Positions 31,120 through 42,136 are shown, numbered from the stretch's first letter. The stretch: DNA of 64,000 bases from Massariosphaeria phaeospora (GCA_011032825.1 JAADJZ010000003.1:372001-436000); one strand, 5' to 3'. The notes: generated by a model from the sequence alone, not told the origin. Program-made: numbers and translations.

Positions 31120-31946
31120 ATGTCTAATGATGACTACTACTCGCGGCCTGTTTTCCCAGAGGGAATGGCACACGAGGTCAATTGGGGTGCGGGCCGCACC
31201 TTCACCGCATCTTCATCGGCCATATCTCCAACATCGCCTCTGCGGGGTGAGGCAGAGGAGTTCGTCAACCCGGCGGATCGAGCCATCACTCCTCGTCCAG
31301 CTCACTATGTGGGCACGATCGGCCAGGGTTTCGCTGCGGCGGGAAGCTCTTCTGGGCGGGCAGCCCATTCCCGCATGATCAGCTTCGGGTCTTTCGACCC
31401 CATCCAGATTGCAGCAGCGGGCGAACGCATTCCCGGTCTCGGTTCACCTGCTCTTGCCAACGAGGTAAGTTCTTCACTCACTCTGCTGATATCTATACTA
31501 ACTCTACTCAGCTGCGTCCCCGCACCATCCTCGCCGCTCCCCTCCGCATCGTCCGCGTGCAGTCGGCTCGCACCGAGGCCCTCCGGCCCATCTTCAACTT
31601 TCTCCGCCGTGTCTGCCCGGCCAACAGGGAAGTCGTGATGGAACACGACCGACTCATCCCGACCATTGTTTACAAGGTCGGCTTCAGCATGACCGACGCC
31701 GACTACGCCGACTACAAGAAGGTCATTCGCGTCTTTGGGCTTGCGGACTCGGTCAACCGCATGCTGGCGCCTGGCTACGAGGCCTTCGACAACGTCACGG
31801 CCGACATGCCTCTCCGCGACATGCTTGTGCATGGCCAGTCTTTGGAGCAGCTCCTCGCCGATCTGGTCCAGAAGGAGCGCCTCTGGGTTTCCTACGACCT
31901 CTGGAAACCGTGGAAGAGCCCGGGCGATTGGCGTGCTGCCGTGTAG
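31120..31946 (+). CDS. Hypothetical two-exon protein, intact (259 aa)
   Basis: Exon 1 31120-31464 and exon 2 31512-31946 join in frame over a 47-bp GTAAGT..CAG intron. The protein starts MSNDDYYSRPVFPEGMAHEV, with a low-complexity Ser/Ala/Gly-rich first half, then a helical second half: LRPIFNFLRRVCPANREVV, DYADYKKVIRVFGLADSVNR and LLADLVQKERLWVSYDLWKP to a TAG at 31944. There is no signal peptide, membrane segment or known motif. CRE and TATA elements lie 160-190 bp upstream. No stop codons or frameshifts, and codon use is G+C-rich in third positions, unlike the decayed neighbours. It is probably expressed; function unknown. Confidence 0.75.
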
Positions 31947-31961
31947 GCGGGGCTTTCGTTG

Positions 31962-31985
31962 GCTTGGCTTGGCTTGGCTTGGCTT
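31962..31985. repeat. Pentanucleotide microsatellite (GGCTT)n
   Basis: Four to five head-to-tail GGCTT units (TTGGCTTGGCTTGGCTTGGC) lie 15 bp after the stop codon of the 31.1-kb gene, in its presumed 3' UTR. Confidence 0.85.
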
Positions 31986-31989
31986 GACT

Positions 31990-33205
31990 CGTGGGGATCG
32001 ATCATCTTTTGGCTTTGGTCGGTGGCTTCTGGGGCGCTGATTGGGTGCTTCGGTTTGGCTTCTGGCGTTGCGGGCTTAAATGCCACCTGTAGAACAACTT
32101 TTCGGTGCTTTTGATTTCGGCGGAGTTTGGGGGTGTTTTGGCTTTGGGGCGAGCGTTGCGGGCTTTGACGCCAACCGTGTATACCAATTTCTTGTGCCCA
32201 TTGGGGGATTTCGTTGCTTTGCTTCTTTCTTTTCGTTTGTTAGGGCGCTCCGCGCCGTTCTCGGAGGTTGAGCAATACATCACATGCTGCCTCACATTTA
32301 TTTGCACCAACGTACCATGTGATAATTGCTTTGAACTGCACGGAAGAGACGTCCAGAATGTTCTAACATGTTTGCTTTGCATCTGAATAGCCTTCTCAGC
32401 ACCTAAAGATAGATTCTCAAGCCGTAAGAGAAGGGTGGGCTTGCAGAAGCCTGTACTCAGCGTAGTCAGCTGTACATAGACGACTCCAATTCACTCACCA
32501 ATTGAATTACCGAAGCCATTAATTTACCCCAACCTACAGCGTTTTAAGTATGATGAACAAAGCTACAAGCGGAGGTAGAATAACCTCGGATATGAAGCTT
32601 TTGATACAAGATCGTGCTAGAGTTCTCCCGAAAGCAGAAAAAACGCCGCAGCGGCTATACATACCGATACCTCAGCCTTCTCTAGCTTCACGATCATGTT
32701 CAAAATGTCGCCCTATCTATCTGCCTAGATGGGCTTCTCGTAGAATAGACTACTTTGACTGATCCGTATTTACTAATCTTAGATCTCGTAGAACAAACAC
32801 CAGCTACGTATACTAGGAGAAATCCACCACGCGAATCACAATTCAAACCGTAATCAATCGATGCGAAGCTACATATGCTGCTCGTACAGAGGGCATCATC
32901 TAGCATTAGAAATCGAGAGACGTTCACGGTGTCAATGACTACGTCCAAGAATGTATGACATCAAGCTAAAAGAAGACGAATTTAATTCGGATATCTATCT
33001 ACCAACCAATCCGCATGGCATAATACTCTGCCCAAGTCCAAGAGAGCAATAAATGGCTAGTGTTCAGAACGTAATTTACGAAGTAGTGTGTTGTGAATTG
33101 GCGTATCGTGCGCGGGCTAAGTGGCGACTGACCAGTCCGATCAAATTAGTGAACGAGGTGAGTAAGTAGAACAGCGATTTGAATTCTCCATACTCTCACG
33201 TATGT
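31990..33205. other. No gene seen; A+T-richer spacer
   Basis: Frames are short on both strands. 32060-32240 repeats a loose CGTTGCGGGCTT / GGTGCTTNNGGTTT theme. From 32400 to 33200 the base composition is richer in A+T than the neighbours. Confidence 0.45.
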
Positions 33206-33213
33206 GGATAGAT

Positions 33214-34083
33214 CTAGTATTCTTCCTCATACACCCTGTGGGTTTGGTGACACAGTACATAATACTTGCCATTGATTCGATGGGATCCTCTCGAAACTGT
33301 TTGCAGGGTTGTTGAGCAGATGGCTATGAAGATTTGCCGGCCCTCCGAGAATAGGCCTAGTGACATCTTGCCATGCTCTTCAGTCCACCTGGTGCGGATG
33401 TTGTTCGACTGAACGCACCCTCCGGGATCTTCCATTCAAGATGACGAACCACAAGGTCCCAGAAGGGTACTGACTTTGATGGATACCACGGCTTCTACCT
33501 TGTAGTTCGTCTTGGAGATGCGAAAGTGTGACTTCCAATTCGGCAGCATTCTTATATGGTGCAGGGGCTCTTCGCATGCTTGATAGAGACCGGGATGTTT
33601 CTCGGGCCTTCTATCTTATGGAATAGATGCTGTTCACCGCGGAGGTTCTGGGGGGAGAAGTAGAATTCCACCTTGTATGATGTCAGTAGGCTAGTCTCCA
33701 ACACAACAATTGATATCATACCTGCGCGCGAATCTCGGCAGGATCGCTTGAAATCGGAAGATTATCGAACTCAATGCTGCAAGTGAACTGCAGGGAGAAG
33801 TAGAACTCAACCTTGTATGATGTCAGTACGCTGGTCTTCAACGCAACAATTGATATCATACCTGTGCGCGAATCTCAGCAGGATCGCTTGACATTGGAAG
33901 ATTGTCGAACTCAATGCTGCAAGTGAACATACTTCGGCTTGAAATCCGCCTTGCGATCGTAAGCGAATCCACCACGTCGGTCTCATTGTAGCTGTGGCCA
34001 CCACGGTGGAGAAGTACCACGTCGGTGAAGAGGACCGATTCTCGCCCCTTGCGGTTAGATGCCCTATCTTTCAGCGGCATCAC
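33214..34083 (-). pseudogene. La-domain (HTH_La) gene relic with a duplicated exon-intron unit
   Basis: The minus strand has ATG at 34083; exon 1 runs to 33862 and ends SSDPAEIRAQ. A 50-bp intron (33861-33812), a 90-bp exon (33811-33722: VEFYFSLQFTCSIEFDNLPI .. SSDPAEIRAQ), a second nearly identical 50-bp intron (33721-33672) and exon 3 (VEFYFSPQNLRGEQHLFHKI, EGPRNIPVSIK) follow. EIRAQVEFYFS..NL is the signature of the La winged-helix domain, which binds the 3' oligo-U of Pol III transcripts. Thirty codons plus the intron are tandemly duplicated, so the La helix is interrupted. After SIK the frame is lost (TAA at about 33554), though coding-like stretches continue to 33214, for example RTRWTEEHGKMSLGLFSEGR. 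Non-functional as it stands. Confidence 0.65.
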
Positions 34084-34099
34084 CCGACTTTGGCAGGGT

Positions 34100-34850
34100 T
34101 CATGGTACTAGTTGGCTGGCCACGACAGAAGTGGGCTCATCGTAGTAATTGGCTACAAAGGTCCTCGCGGCGCCGTTGGCCCAATCGACTGACCAAGATT
34201 CGCATGTCCAGTCGCGGACGTAGTACCAGATCCCAGTGCTCGGGTTACGAGTCCCTAACCACTCGCCGCGACGGTCCACATCTTCCCGTTTCAATCCAAT
34301 AAGACGACGATCGGGTCATACGCTGGGAGCGTACCGACCTCCGTACCGAGGTCTGCTGATTCAGCAAGAAGCCAATGCCATCGTCAGCTTCGATGCGGGT
34401 GTTCGATGACAATAGACGATCGGTGGGGGGCTGAGTTGAAGTTGGCGAGGGGATCATTTCCTTCATTCGCGAGGCGCCCGGAGCTGACGAGAAGCTAGTC
34501 GTATTCCATGGGAACGCCGGCGTGCTCATTTGAGCAGGTATGTTTGAACAACGAGTGCGTACGGGGCGGTTACCACCGCCTTCATCGTGTCGCACCTTGA
34601 GGGCGAGCTCGAGGACACGGCTGTGGAATCCGGCGAAATAGGCGATTGCACCGTCAAGTTTTTCTGTACAGTGTTTCCAGGGGTAGAGGGAGGGGTTTCG
34701 CTTGCTCGGAGCTGACGGGTGTTTGTGGAGGTTGTAGAAGCTGCTGGAACTGCTACAGCCGGCGCCTGGAGGGGGCGGTCTTCTGACGTCTGCGAGCATT
34801 CTGCGTGGCGGTTTGCTTGAGCAAGTATATTTTAACATCGAGTGCATACA
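34100..34850 (-). pseudogene. Broken minus-strand frames sharing a segment with 30.1 kb
   Basis: A frame at 34294-34100 reads GEWLGTRNPSTGIWYYVRDW then TCESWSVDWANGAARTFVAN, coding-like with many Trp. It continues by one frame change from a 200-codon frame above it that includes RIEADDGIGFLLNQQTSVRR and RPVRTRCSNIPAQMSTPAF. The GIGFLLNQQTSV segment also occurs at 30098-30160. No family was recognised and no intact start was found. Confidence 0.35.
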
Positions 34851-34919
34851 GGGCGGTTACCCTGGTACGCGTTCTGGTTGACGACATTTGCGTTTGCGAC
34901 GGGCAACGCCGTGCGGCAA

Positions 34920-35055
34920 GGGAGCGTGTTCTTGATTCATGCGGGCTGGCTGAAGAGCCCGCCTCATGTAGTAGAACTTGTGCTCGCAATGGAGCGTGTT
35001 CTTGATCCATGCGGGCTGGCTGGAGAGCCCGCTTAATGTAGTAGCACTTGTGCTC
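34920..35055. repeat. 70-bp tandem duplication
   Basis: GGAGCGTGTTCTTGAT.CATGCGGGCTGGCTG.AGAGCCCGC..ATGTAGTAG.ACTTGTGCTC starts at 34921 and again at 34991, with few differences. Both strands stay open, so short frames here should not be read as genes. Confidence 0.8.
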
Positions 35056-35444
35056 TGGCACCAGAATAAATGGATTGGTGTAACATTGATCGACGAGCGG
35101 ACGAGAGAAACTCCCGCGCCGCATGGCTAGTCGAGCAATCCATGGGTACTCTAGACTGTCAGACAGTTGTACTTCGTTGGTCTCATGTGTGATATACGCA
35201 CTGAATATTGATCAAAGTATAAGCCGGGAAAAAGGTGACGGAGGAAACCAAAACTTGTTCCTTGACACTGCTGAAATGGTCAGCTGTAGGTACAAGTGGA
35301 CCATACATTCGGCAGGCAGGGCGAGGTGATAAAACTCCGAAATCAGGAAAGTGGGGTATGAGCTAACGTGTTAAGAGTACCATAACGCTCTGTTGCTTCA
35401 AGGTCTCCCCTCAGAAAGGTTAGGGAAGGTAGGTAATCACTTAC

Positions 35445-35876
35445 CCCAAACTCTCGTCCCGCCAATCTGGTTTCAAATACTGCCCTTCGTTTCGCGAATC
35501 CAGGGAGTGCATGTCTTCGTGAGAGCCGACAGATCCCGTTATTGGATCTTCTCCCTGTTCCTCGAGGCACGCATGTTACGTAGAGCCCCGGAGCCGCCAG
35601 CAGGTTCGCACATGTCAGCCCGCTAGGAGTCTTGTTAGCAGATAGCTCAAGAGTAACGTGATGTGGTGAACATACCTCCGTAGCCATGACGAGTCTAGCC
35701 ATGAGAGCTAGGTGGCGTGATTGTCGAAAGTAAAAGAGAACCAAGGCATCGAGCTTTCCCACGATAGCGTTGCAGTTGAGCACGCCTGGGTTGATGATGT
35801 TTCTGAAGGCGGGAATGAAGGCAACATGGAGACAAGAGGGGCGGTTGAAGTCCTGGTCGCTTGGAAAAAAGTCCAT
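35445..35876 (-). pseudogene. Two-exon relic with intact splice sites and two nonsense codons
   Basis: The minus strand has ATG at 35876. Exon 1 (to 35676) reads MDFFPSDQDFNRPSCLHVAF, IPAFRNIINPGVLNCNAIVG and KLDALVLFYFRQSRHLALMA, ending LVMATE. A 53-bp intron follows (35675-35623, GTATGT, branch TGCTAAC, AG). Exon 2 reads RADMCEPAGGSGALRNMRAS, RNREKIQ, TAA, RDLSALTKTCTPWIRETKGS, I, TGA, NQIGGTRVWG, then a GTAAGT donor at 35444. Both stops are one C-to-T step from CAA and CGA. Family not recognised. Confidence 0.5.
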
Positions 35877-35879
35877 TCC

Positions 35880-37590
35880 AGAATTGTTGATGGGCAGTTG
35901 CAGCCACTCTCTTCTCTGAGGGCTTCGGCTGAACTGCTTCTTTTAAATCGGGTTGTTGCGTCGCTCTCCAAGACGTCAGGGGAGCTGCTTCTTCGAGATC
36001 GGCTTGTTGAGTGACTCTTCCCGATCCCTCGATGGAGGACGAGTAGGCGGGATGGCCGATGAGCGCTATCTGGTGAGCCTGGAAGACCGACATGATCCGG
36101 GAGCTCTCTCGCTGATGGACGTGAAAGACGCCCACGTAATCCAGGAGCGCTACCACCAATATCCGTCGTTTCACTCTTCTTGTCCTTTGGAAAGTAGCGG
36201 ACATGCGAGGGCTAACGTCGGACCCAATGTCATTGGTGGTGGGTGAAAGACGCCGTATTGCCATGGGTATGGATGGGTATGCAAAACCGATGAGGCTCCG
36301 CTTGAGCTACTCGCGAAAGGTTTGTCCCGATGGGAATGCATGGGTATGTATGTTAGTTCGATCGGCTTTTATGCTAAACCGCGTTTTGGCCGATCCTGTC
36401 GCCGAGTGTAGAGCGGGCGAGACTCCTTCGTTCGAGCACATGGACTTCGGAGTCGCGATCGTGCCACTGTAAGCAAAAGTCAGCTTGAGAGCAATCAGGA
36501 GTGCCGCTCTACCTCACCCGGCAGAGCGGATTATGAGCCTCCGCGAGCGCCTAAGGACAATAATCAGGAGCGTACTTACGAAAATAGCGCAGTGGGCAGG
36601 AGACGATCCCGTCAGTGCCTGACGCAGCGCCACCAAGAGAGAACGATGAAGTAGATAGATGCGGATACGAAGGGAGGTGGGGGCAGTCGAGAGAGGTTCT
36701 GTGAGGGTGGCGGGGTGGCGAGGCTCGCGTTTTCGCTTGGCTTGGCAGATTCGCCTTCACCACGAAAATGTCTGCCAGGAGCTGCGAAAATCGATTTGCT
36801 TCGAATTTGAGCCTTGAGCGTAAATCAGAAGCCCACAAAGGGCCCATGAGCCACTGAAATGCGTACTCTGTCAGGCAAATTGGGCCTTGCTGGCGCAGCC
36901 GCCGCCTGGGCGAGCTGCGAGCTGCGAGCTCACTGGCAAATTCTGCAGTGTCGTGAACGGTGAAAGAACTTGTGTGCTGTCGATTTACTGCCGGTGCGAG
37001 ACTGCGAAGCACCATGGGCTTTCGATGTAGAGGGAAAACGGGGTTGAAAGGTGGTGGAGGTACCTGCCCGACTGAATGTGGCGACCGCCCTAGCGCCAGC
37101 GATGTTCCCCGCGGGAGTCTGCCTCACCACGCCGACACCGACTGAGCTCTGACGCCACGGCGCAATAACATATCTGACCCAAGATTCCGTACAGAGAATG
37201 CGACGAGTGAATGCACCCACCGTGCCAATTTTCATAATTTTGCGACGTGTTGTTGTGGAGATATATCGCTGTGAGCTTCCGCCCAACGAGAGCGGCCACC
37301 AAAAGCCGGGCGCGGCCACCTTCACCACAGCGGCACTTGCCGTGCCTGCCGAGCATATTGACGGTCGCTCTGTCGATTTGGGCTTCGTACTTGTATCGAA
37401 AATCCAGGCGAGCCTCAAATTTGCAGCAAAGGCTGCCGTACATGCAGGGTCAGGGGCTGCAGCGCATCCCGACGGTCACTGAGGTGTTATGGCGGTTTCG
37501 CTGGCGTGAAAATGCAAATTTTGAACTTCTGGCCATCTTTGCAGCCGAAAGACGCGCATCACCAGATTTGGGGTGCGTGGTTTCCCTCAC
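35880..37590. other. No supported gene
   Basis: Open frames on both strands overlap (for example 36264-35695 minus, 37015-36551 minus, 37418-36930 minus) without domains. A small duplicated unit (GAGCTGCTTCTT..GATCGG.TTGTTG) lies at about 35928 and 35990. Confidence 0.4.
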
Positions 37591-37599
37591 TTGACTTGC

Positions 37600-39330
37600 C
37601 GCGGTTGCCTTGGCAGGAACGCCTCCGTCGAACCTCGCACCTCCGCGTTGAGCTGCAACACCAAACGAGGCTTCGCCCTGAGCTCGCGAGAACTTCTCCA
37701 AGCTGCAATACGACCTCACAAACCTCAGTCTCTCGACTCTGGCTACTCTAAGCCGCAAGCGCGGCAGAATTCTTCTCCTGAACCACCAACCGCTGCCTTG
37801 GGCTGCAACACCAAACGAGGCTCCGATCTGAGCTCTCGAACGCGTCTCTGAGCTGCAACACGGTCCAGAACCCTTACTCTCTTGACTTTAACTTCTCAGA
37901 GCCGCGAGCCCAACTAGAAGCTGCTGCTGAACCTCCGACCCCCGCCTTGGGCTGCAAACCCAAACGAGGCTCTGCTCCAAGCCCGCGAAGACTTCTCTGA
38001 GCTGCGGCAAGACCTCAAGAACCTCAGTCTCTCGCCTTTGACGACTCTAAAAAGCAAGCGCGGCAGAATGCTTCTTCTGAACCGATAACCCCCGCTTTGA
38101 ACTTCAACGCCACCTCGAAAATCTCAATCTCGCTCTCAAGACCAGGAATACCCCAGCAGAACCTCTATCCCTAGTTTTGAGCTTCAACAAGACCTCCAAG
38201 ATCGCAATCTTCGCTGTTGGGTTCTCGAAGCCGCCGCCGCGATAGAGACGCCTCCGCCGAACCGTTAGCCTCCGCTTGAGCTGCAACACGCCCTTGCAAA
38301 CCAAGACCCCAACCTCAATCTTCGCTGCGAGATCTCAAAGTTACAACCGCGGCAGGTACGTTTCCCGCCCGACCTTCAACACCAGGCTTGAGCTACAACA
38401 CGACCTCGCAATCCTCAGTCTTAATCTCCACTTCGGCTTTTGGCTTCGCAAAGCTGCAAGCAGGGCAAGAACGCCTCCGGTGAACCTTTGACCCCGCCTT
38501 AAGTTACAGCACGACCTGACGGACCTCAATCTCTATCTTGATCTCAATCTTCGCTGTCGACGTATCAGAGCCACGCGGCAAGGATGCTGCTGCTGAACCT
38601 CCATCCCCGACTTTTGAGCTGCAACAACCATCTTGGCACCACCTCGGAAACCTCAGCCTCAATCTGGAAATCCTCGTCTTCACGAAGTCAGGAATACCCC
38701 AGCCGAAAATTTGGCGCCAGCCTTGAGCTGCAACCCAAGGCCGCCACTGCGCCAGGAACGCCTTCGCCGAACCGTCAACCTCCTCCTTGAGCTACAGCAA
38801 GAGCTCAGTCTCAAGCTCAACCTTGGTTTGACTTCTTAAGCCGCAGGCGCATTAAGACCGCTTCCTCCGACCTCCAACACTCGTCTTGAGCTGCAACACG
38901 ATACCTCAATCTCAATCTTCGCTACACTCCGCGGCTAACTTATGAGAGTCACAACTGCGGCAGGAACGCCCCTACCAAGGGTTATCCCACGTCTTGAGCT
39001 GCAAAACAACCTTGGAAACCTCAATCTCGATCCCAAAACGAATGTTCACCGACTCCTCAAAGTCGCGACCCGCGACCGTGGCAGGAACACCCCCAGCCCC
39101 ATCCTTGAGCTAAAACACGATCTCATAAAGTCCAATTTCGATCTCGCTCCTCGCTGTGGACTTCTCAGAGCCGCAACCGGGGCAGGCGTGGCAAGAACAC
39201 CTCCACTCAATCTTCAACACAAGCCTTGAGCTGCGAGACGACGTCGCGAACCTTGACCTCAATGTCAATCCTCGCTTTTGACTTCTCAAAGCCGCGAGTC
39301 CGCGCCTGACGAATCTTCAAACTGCATTTT
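37600..39330 (+). repeat. Coding-derived tandem array (LELQ-type units, ~100-150 bp)
   Basis: The motif CTTGAGCTGCAACACGACCTC, or a close variant, recurs at least fifteen times. In the first part it comes in pairs every ~150 bp (37647/37695, 37798/37848, 37948/37997), then every 65-125 bp (38275, 38388, 38502, 38607, 38732, 38796, 38893, 38995, 39105, 39226). Between occurrences AACCTCAATCTC, GGCAGGAACGCCTCC and TTCTCAGAGCCGC themes repeat. In the phase that keeps the motif, units read (P)PRLELQHDLANLNL, a Leu-rich helix-like pattern. Indels break the frame often. It looks like an amplified, dying coiled-coil gene segment or a satellite born from one. Confidence 0.75.
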
Positions 39331-40525
39331 GCAAGACGACCTCAGAGTCTCAATCCCTATCTCAATTTCGGCGTTCGATCCCTCATTTCCACACTGGGCC
39401 GTCCAGCGGCAAAGACAAGGTCGGTACCTCCTATAACCTCCCGAGACGTTCGAAACCAATCTGCTAATCTATCACTAAACAGCTCCCGGAAACCCAAAAC
39501 GTGGTCAACCAGTCTCTCGATGGTTGCGAAGCGCAGGATCGTCACCTGGAGTTACTCGCGCCTTCGTTCACATCCTCTTTGGGCCGTCGCCTTTACGAGT
39601 CTATTCAGTTCCGCATTCAATTATACCCTCAGCGACAATACAGAGATACCGGTCTAGCAATTTTCTACGAACATGGCTGGCGGAGCACAAGGAACTCCAA
39701 AATCGGCATGGCCAACCGTGACGCTTTCCAAAAATCTCGGAGTTTCGTGTGGTCAGGCCTACCAGCACCCTCCTTGTTTTTCCACGAAGCGGGACGGCTG
39801 GTCAACCGTCTGTTGGAGTATGCAGGATGGATGATACATTTGTTGGCGCTCCAAGATGCATGATTGGGAGACACTCAGAGACGTTTCACATCCTCGAGTA
39901 AGTCATACATCACTTGCATTACTGAACGCACCGCTAACGAAGCAGCCATCAACCACTCCACAAGCTATATAATCCCTCTACAGATCGCTCGCAGCGGTAC
40001 GCTCAGCCCGAGACCCCTGAACACGTTTCACCAGATCAAGCATATACATTCCGACGATGAACACGAAGCGAAACAAGCTTGTTGCTGGGTCCACACCACC
40101 ACTGTTCCACAAGACGGTAATTCACCCTTCACCCCCGCTCTCGCGCACGGTTGCCTCCCCACCCCCACTGCATTTTCCCCTCTTCCATCCCCGCACTCCA
40201 CTGGCGCGGATGTGCTAGCGTACCTGCAGTCGCAAGCCCAGGCTGCCCAGCAACTGAAACTGTCCGATGCGAGCGAGGAGCACATCCAGTTCCTAGCCCA
40301 GCTATTTCTTTTTCCCGCAGAGGTCCTCTGCATGCTTCTGGAATCAGAGGCTGCTCTGTCGGAAGTGCCAGGACAACGTTTGCGCGAATCCAGGAAGTGG
40401 TTAGGCGAAACACGGTGAAAGATCAAGAGGAAATCGTTGGGCATCAAGCTTGCTGATGAGGCTGCGCGCCCAACGAGGTCTAATACGGCGTGGTGGACCG
40501 CACGGCTGCTCTGGCTCCTGGGCGG

Positions 40526-40680
40526 CTGCTTGGTGCCGTCCACGCCCTGGTCGATGATGCCATAACCGCTGAACTCTTCGGTGAGCTCGATCAGAGTAAG
40601 ATCCTTGGGAATCTTGGTGATGAAGACGGCCCGGTTCTCTTGCACCTTCTTCAATGCGCGTCCTTGCCAGCGGGATTGAT
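40526..40680 (-). pseudogene. Tat-SF1/Cus2-like RRM fragment
   Basis: The minus strand reads KKVQENRAVFITKIPKDLTL then IELTEEFSGYGIIDQGVDG. NRAV(Y/F)(I/V)T..P....EL.E.FS.YG.I..G.D is the beginning of RRM1 of Tat-SF1/Cus2 splicing factors, which act on U2 snRNP. Only about 45 residues are present; there is no ATG and the following residues are unrelated. The match was made by eye. Confidence 0.4.
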
Positions 40681-40859
40681 TCTGACTCTACAACCTCTCG
40701 ACCCGAATTTCCAGTCACCCAGCCACTGACTCCATAAGCATGTTATTCATGAACCCATCAACTTTTTGTTCCGTTCCTCAAGCTCCTTCGGCCTTGTTAA
40801 AAGTTACTGGACACGTCTAAGACAACTTGTCTCAATCTAACCTAACCCTAAGATAACGC

Positions 40860-41255
40860 CCCAAAACCAGCAACTCAACCGACAGCATGTCGACCGGCAA
40901 ACTTGCCATGTCGCTTGACGACATCGCGAAGAGACGGCGTACGGCCACCTCGATGCGCTGCTCTACCAACTGGCGTATACGGTCAACCTCGTCAGCCGCG
41001 TTGGCGACAAAACACGCGCGTTCCCAGGTTGGAACAGCGGATGGTCGAGGGCAGGTTAAAAAGAAACGTCGCTTGCTCCGCGAAGAGCCGACCCTTGGGC
41101 AACTCCGGGAAGCGATCAGAAGTGATGCGGCGTATGGTCAAGCGATCACCTTTCGTCAACACAGACGACGGCTGTATATAGGCATACACGTTGAAGGGAG
41201 TAATATTCCAGCTTCTGAGCTTCTTCTCCAGCGAGCGCATCGAGCAGGACCATAG
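40860..41255 (+). pseudogene. ALY/Yra1 start fragment (MSTGKLAMSLDDIAK), copy 2
   Basis: ATG at 40887 opens a 122-codon frame beginning MSTGKLAMSLDDIAKRRR, the ALY/REF N-terminal UAP56-binding motif. The upstream AACTCAACCGACAGC leader matches the copy at 17723. The rest (LREEPTLGQLREAIRSDAAY .. RRLYIGIHVEGSN) does not look like the RGG-RRM part of ALY, and a 115-codon minus frame overlaps it. It is best read as a captured 5' end fused to other sequence. Confidence 0.5.
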
Positions 41256-41439
41256 AAGCGGCTGTTTCGTCGAGCTCGCCAGTACCAGAAGAAGCCGGAC
41301 ACGTACAACTAACTGTTCTGGGGCCCTTCGTATCAACATCTCTGCAAGCTCTGTAGATTTAGAACGCTAGAGGAGGATGACTACATCTACGGACGCATGT
41401 AGCGCCAGTTGGAAAAGAACTGCCTATCGGCAAGCCAGA

Positions 41440-42130
41440 CGAAGAAGCTTTTCGAAACGTGTCTGAAGTTCGGTTTCGCTCAGAGTAAGTTTTCACGACC
41501 CAAGGCTCAACCGGCATTGCTGACCGACCAAGGGCTAATACCTTTGGTAGACTTCCTTTCTTTCAACATCCGGTACTCTTGACACGCTGAAGCCGCTACC
41601 ACTTCAAGGACTTCTATTCATCCAACATCAACTACACCTACTCACGTAGGGAACACTTTCATTGTTGCATTTTGCGCATGCTTTTCGAAACGTTTCAGAA
41701 GTTTTGTCTCCCCTGTTGTAAGCTTTGAACCCCAGGGCATGACGGCCATCTCTATCTGATTGGAGCTGATATCACTCGCAGTCTTTTATTCATATTACGG
41801 CACTCGCAAATTACTATTCTTTCAACATCAGGTTACGCACCACTGCTAGTGTGGTGGACGTGTTCTCCATCTATCGCCACGTTTTTGGATGCTCTGCGAA
41901 ATGTTTCAGAAGTTGTGGGTGATTGACAGACGTTCGACAAACTCGAATCCCCGCCGCCTATTCCGTCCGCGTTGTCCAGAACTTTTGGCTCCATCTCGAT
42001 GTCGACCTCATCAGATCTTCGCATACTGTAAGCTTTCGAAATTCCAGGATTGACGGCCCTCTCTAGCTATCAAAGCTAATATCACTTACAGTCTCCTATT
42101 CATTCAACATCAATTGCGTTCTCTACTCAA
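41440..42130 (+). repeat. Intron-containing module in three copies
   Basis: Three GT..AG introns of 64-66 bp (41485-41550, 41718-41781, 42028-42091) each sit between a GAA(A)(C/T)GT.TC(T/A)GAAGTT upstream exon piece and a TTCTTTCAACATC or TTCATTCAACATC downstream piece. Introns two and three share GTAAGCTTT.GAA..CCAGG and TGACGGCC.TCTCTA and AGCTGATATCACT.. at base level. The downstream exons read SFNIRYS, then SSNINYTYS and SFNINCVLYS. The upstream parts differ in length. This is a duplicated exon-intron unit of an unknown gene, now broken. Confidence 0.6.
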
Positions 42131-42136
42131 GGGAGT

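Noticed and set aside
39857..40418. Two-exon gene joining MHDWETLRDVSHPR to the 184-codon frame
   Set aside because: The intron looks canonical, but the phase of the acceptor leads to an early stop, not into the long frame. A minus-strand RRM scrap also overlaps nearby.
40028..40654. 208-codon minus-strand frame as a complete splicing factor
   Set aside because: Only the first ~43 residues resemble an RRM, there is no ATG, and the rest is Cys/Ser-rich with no relation to Tat-SF1/Cus2.
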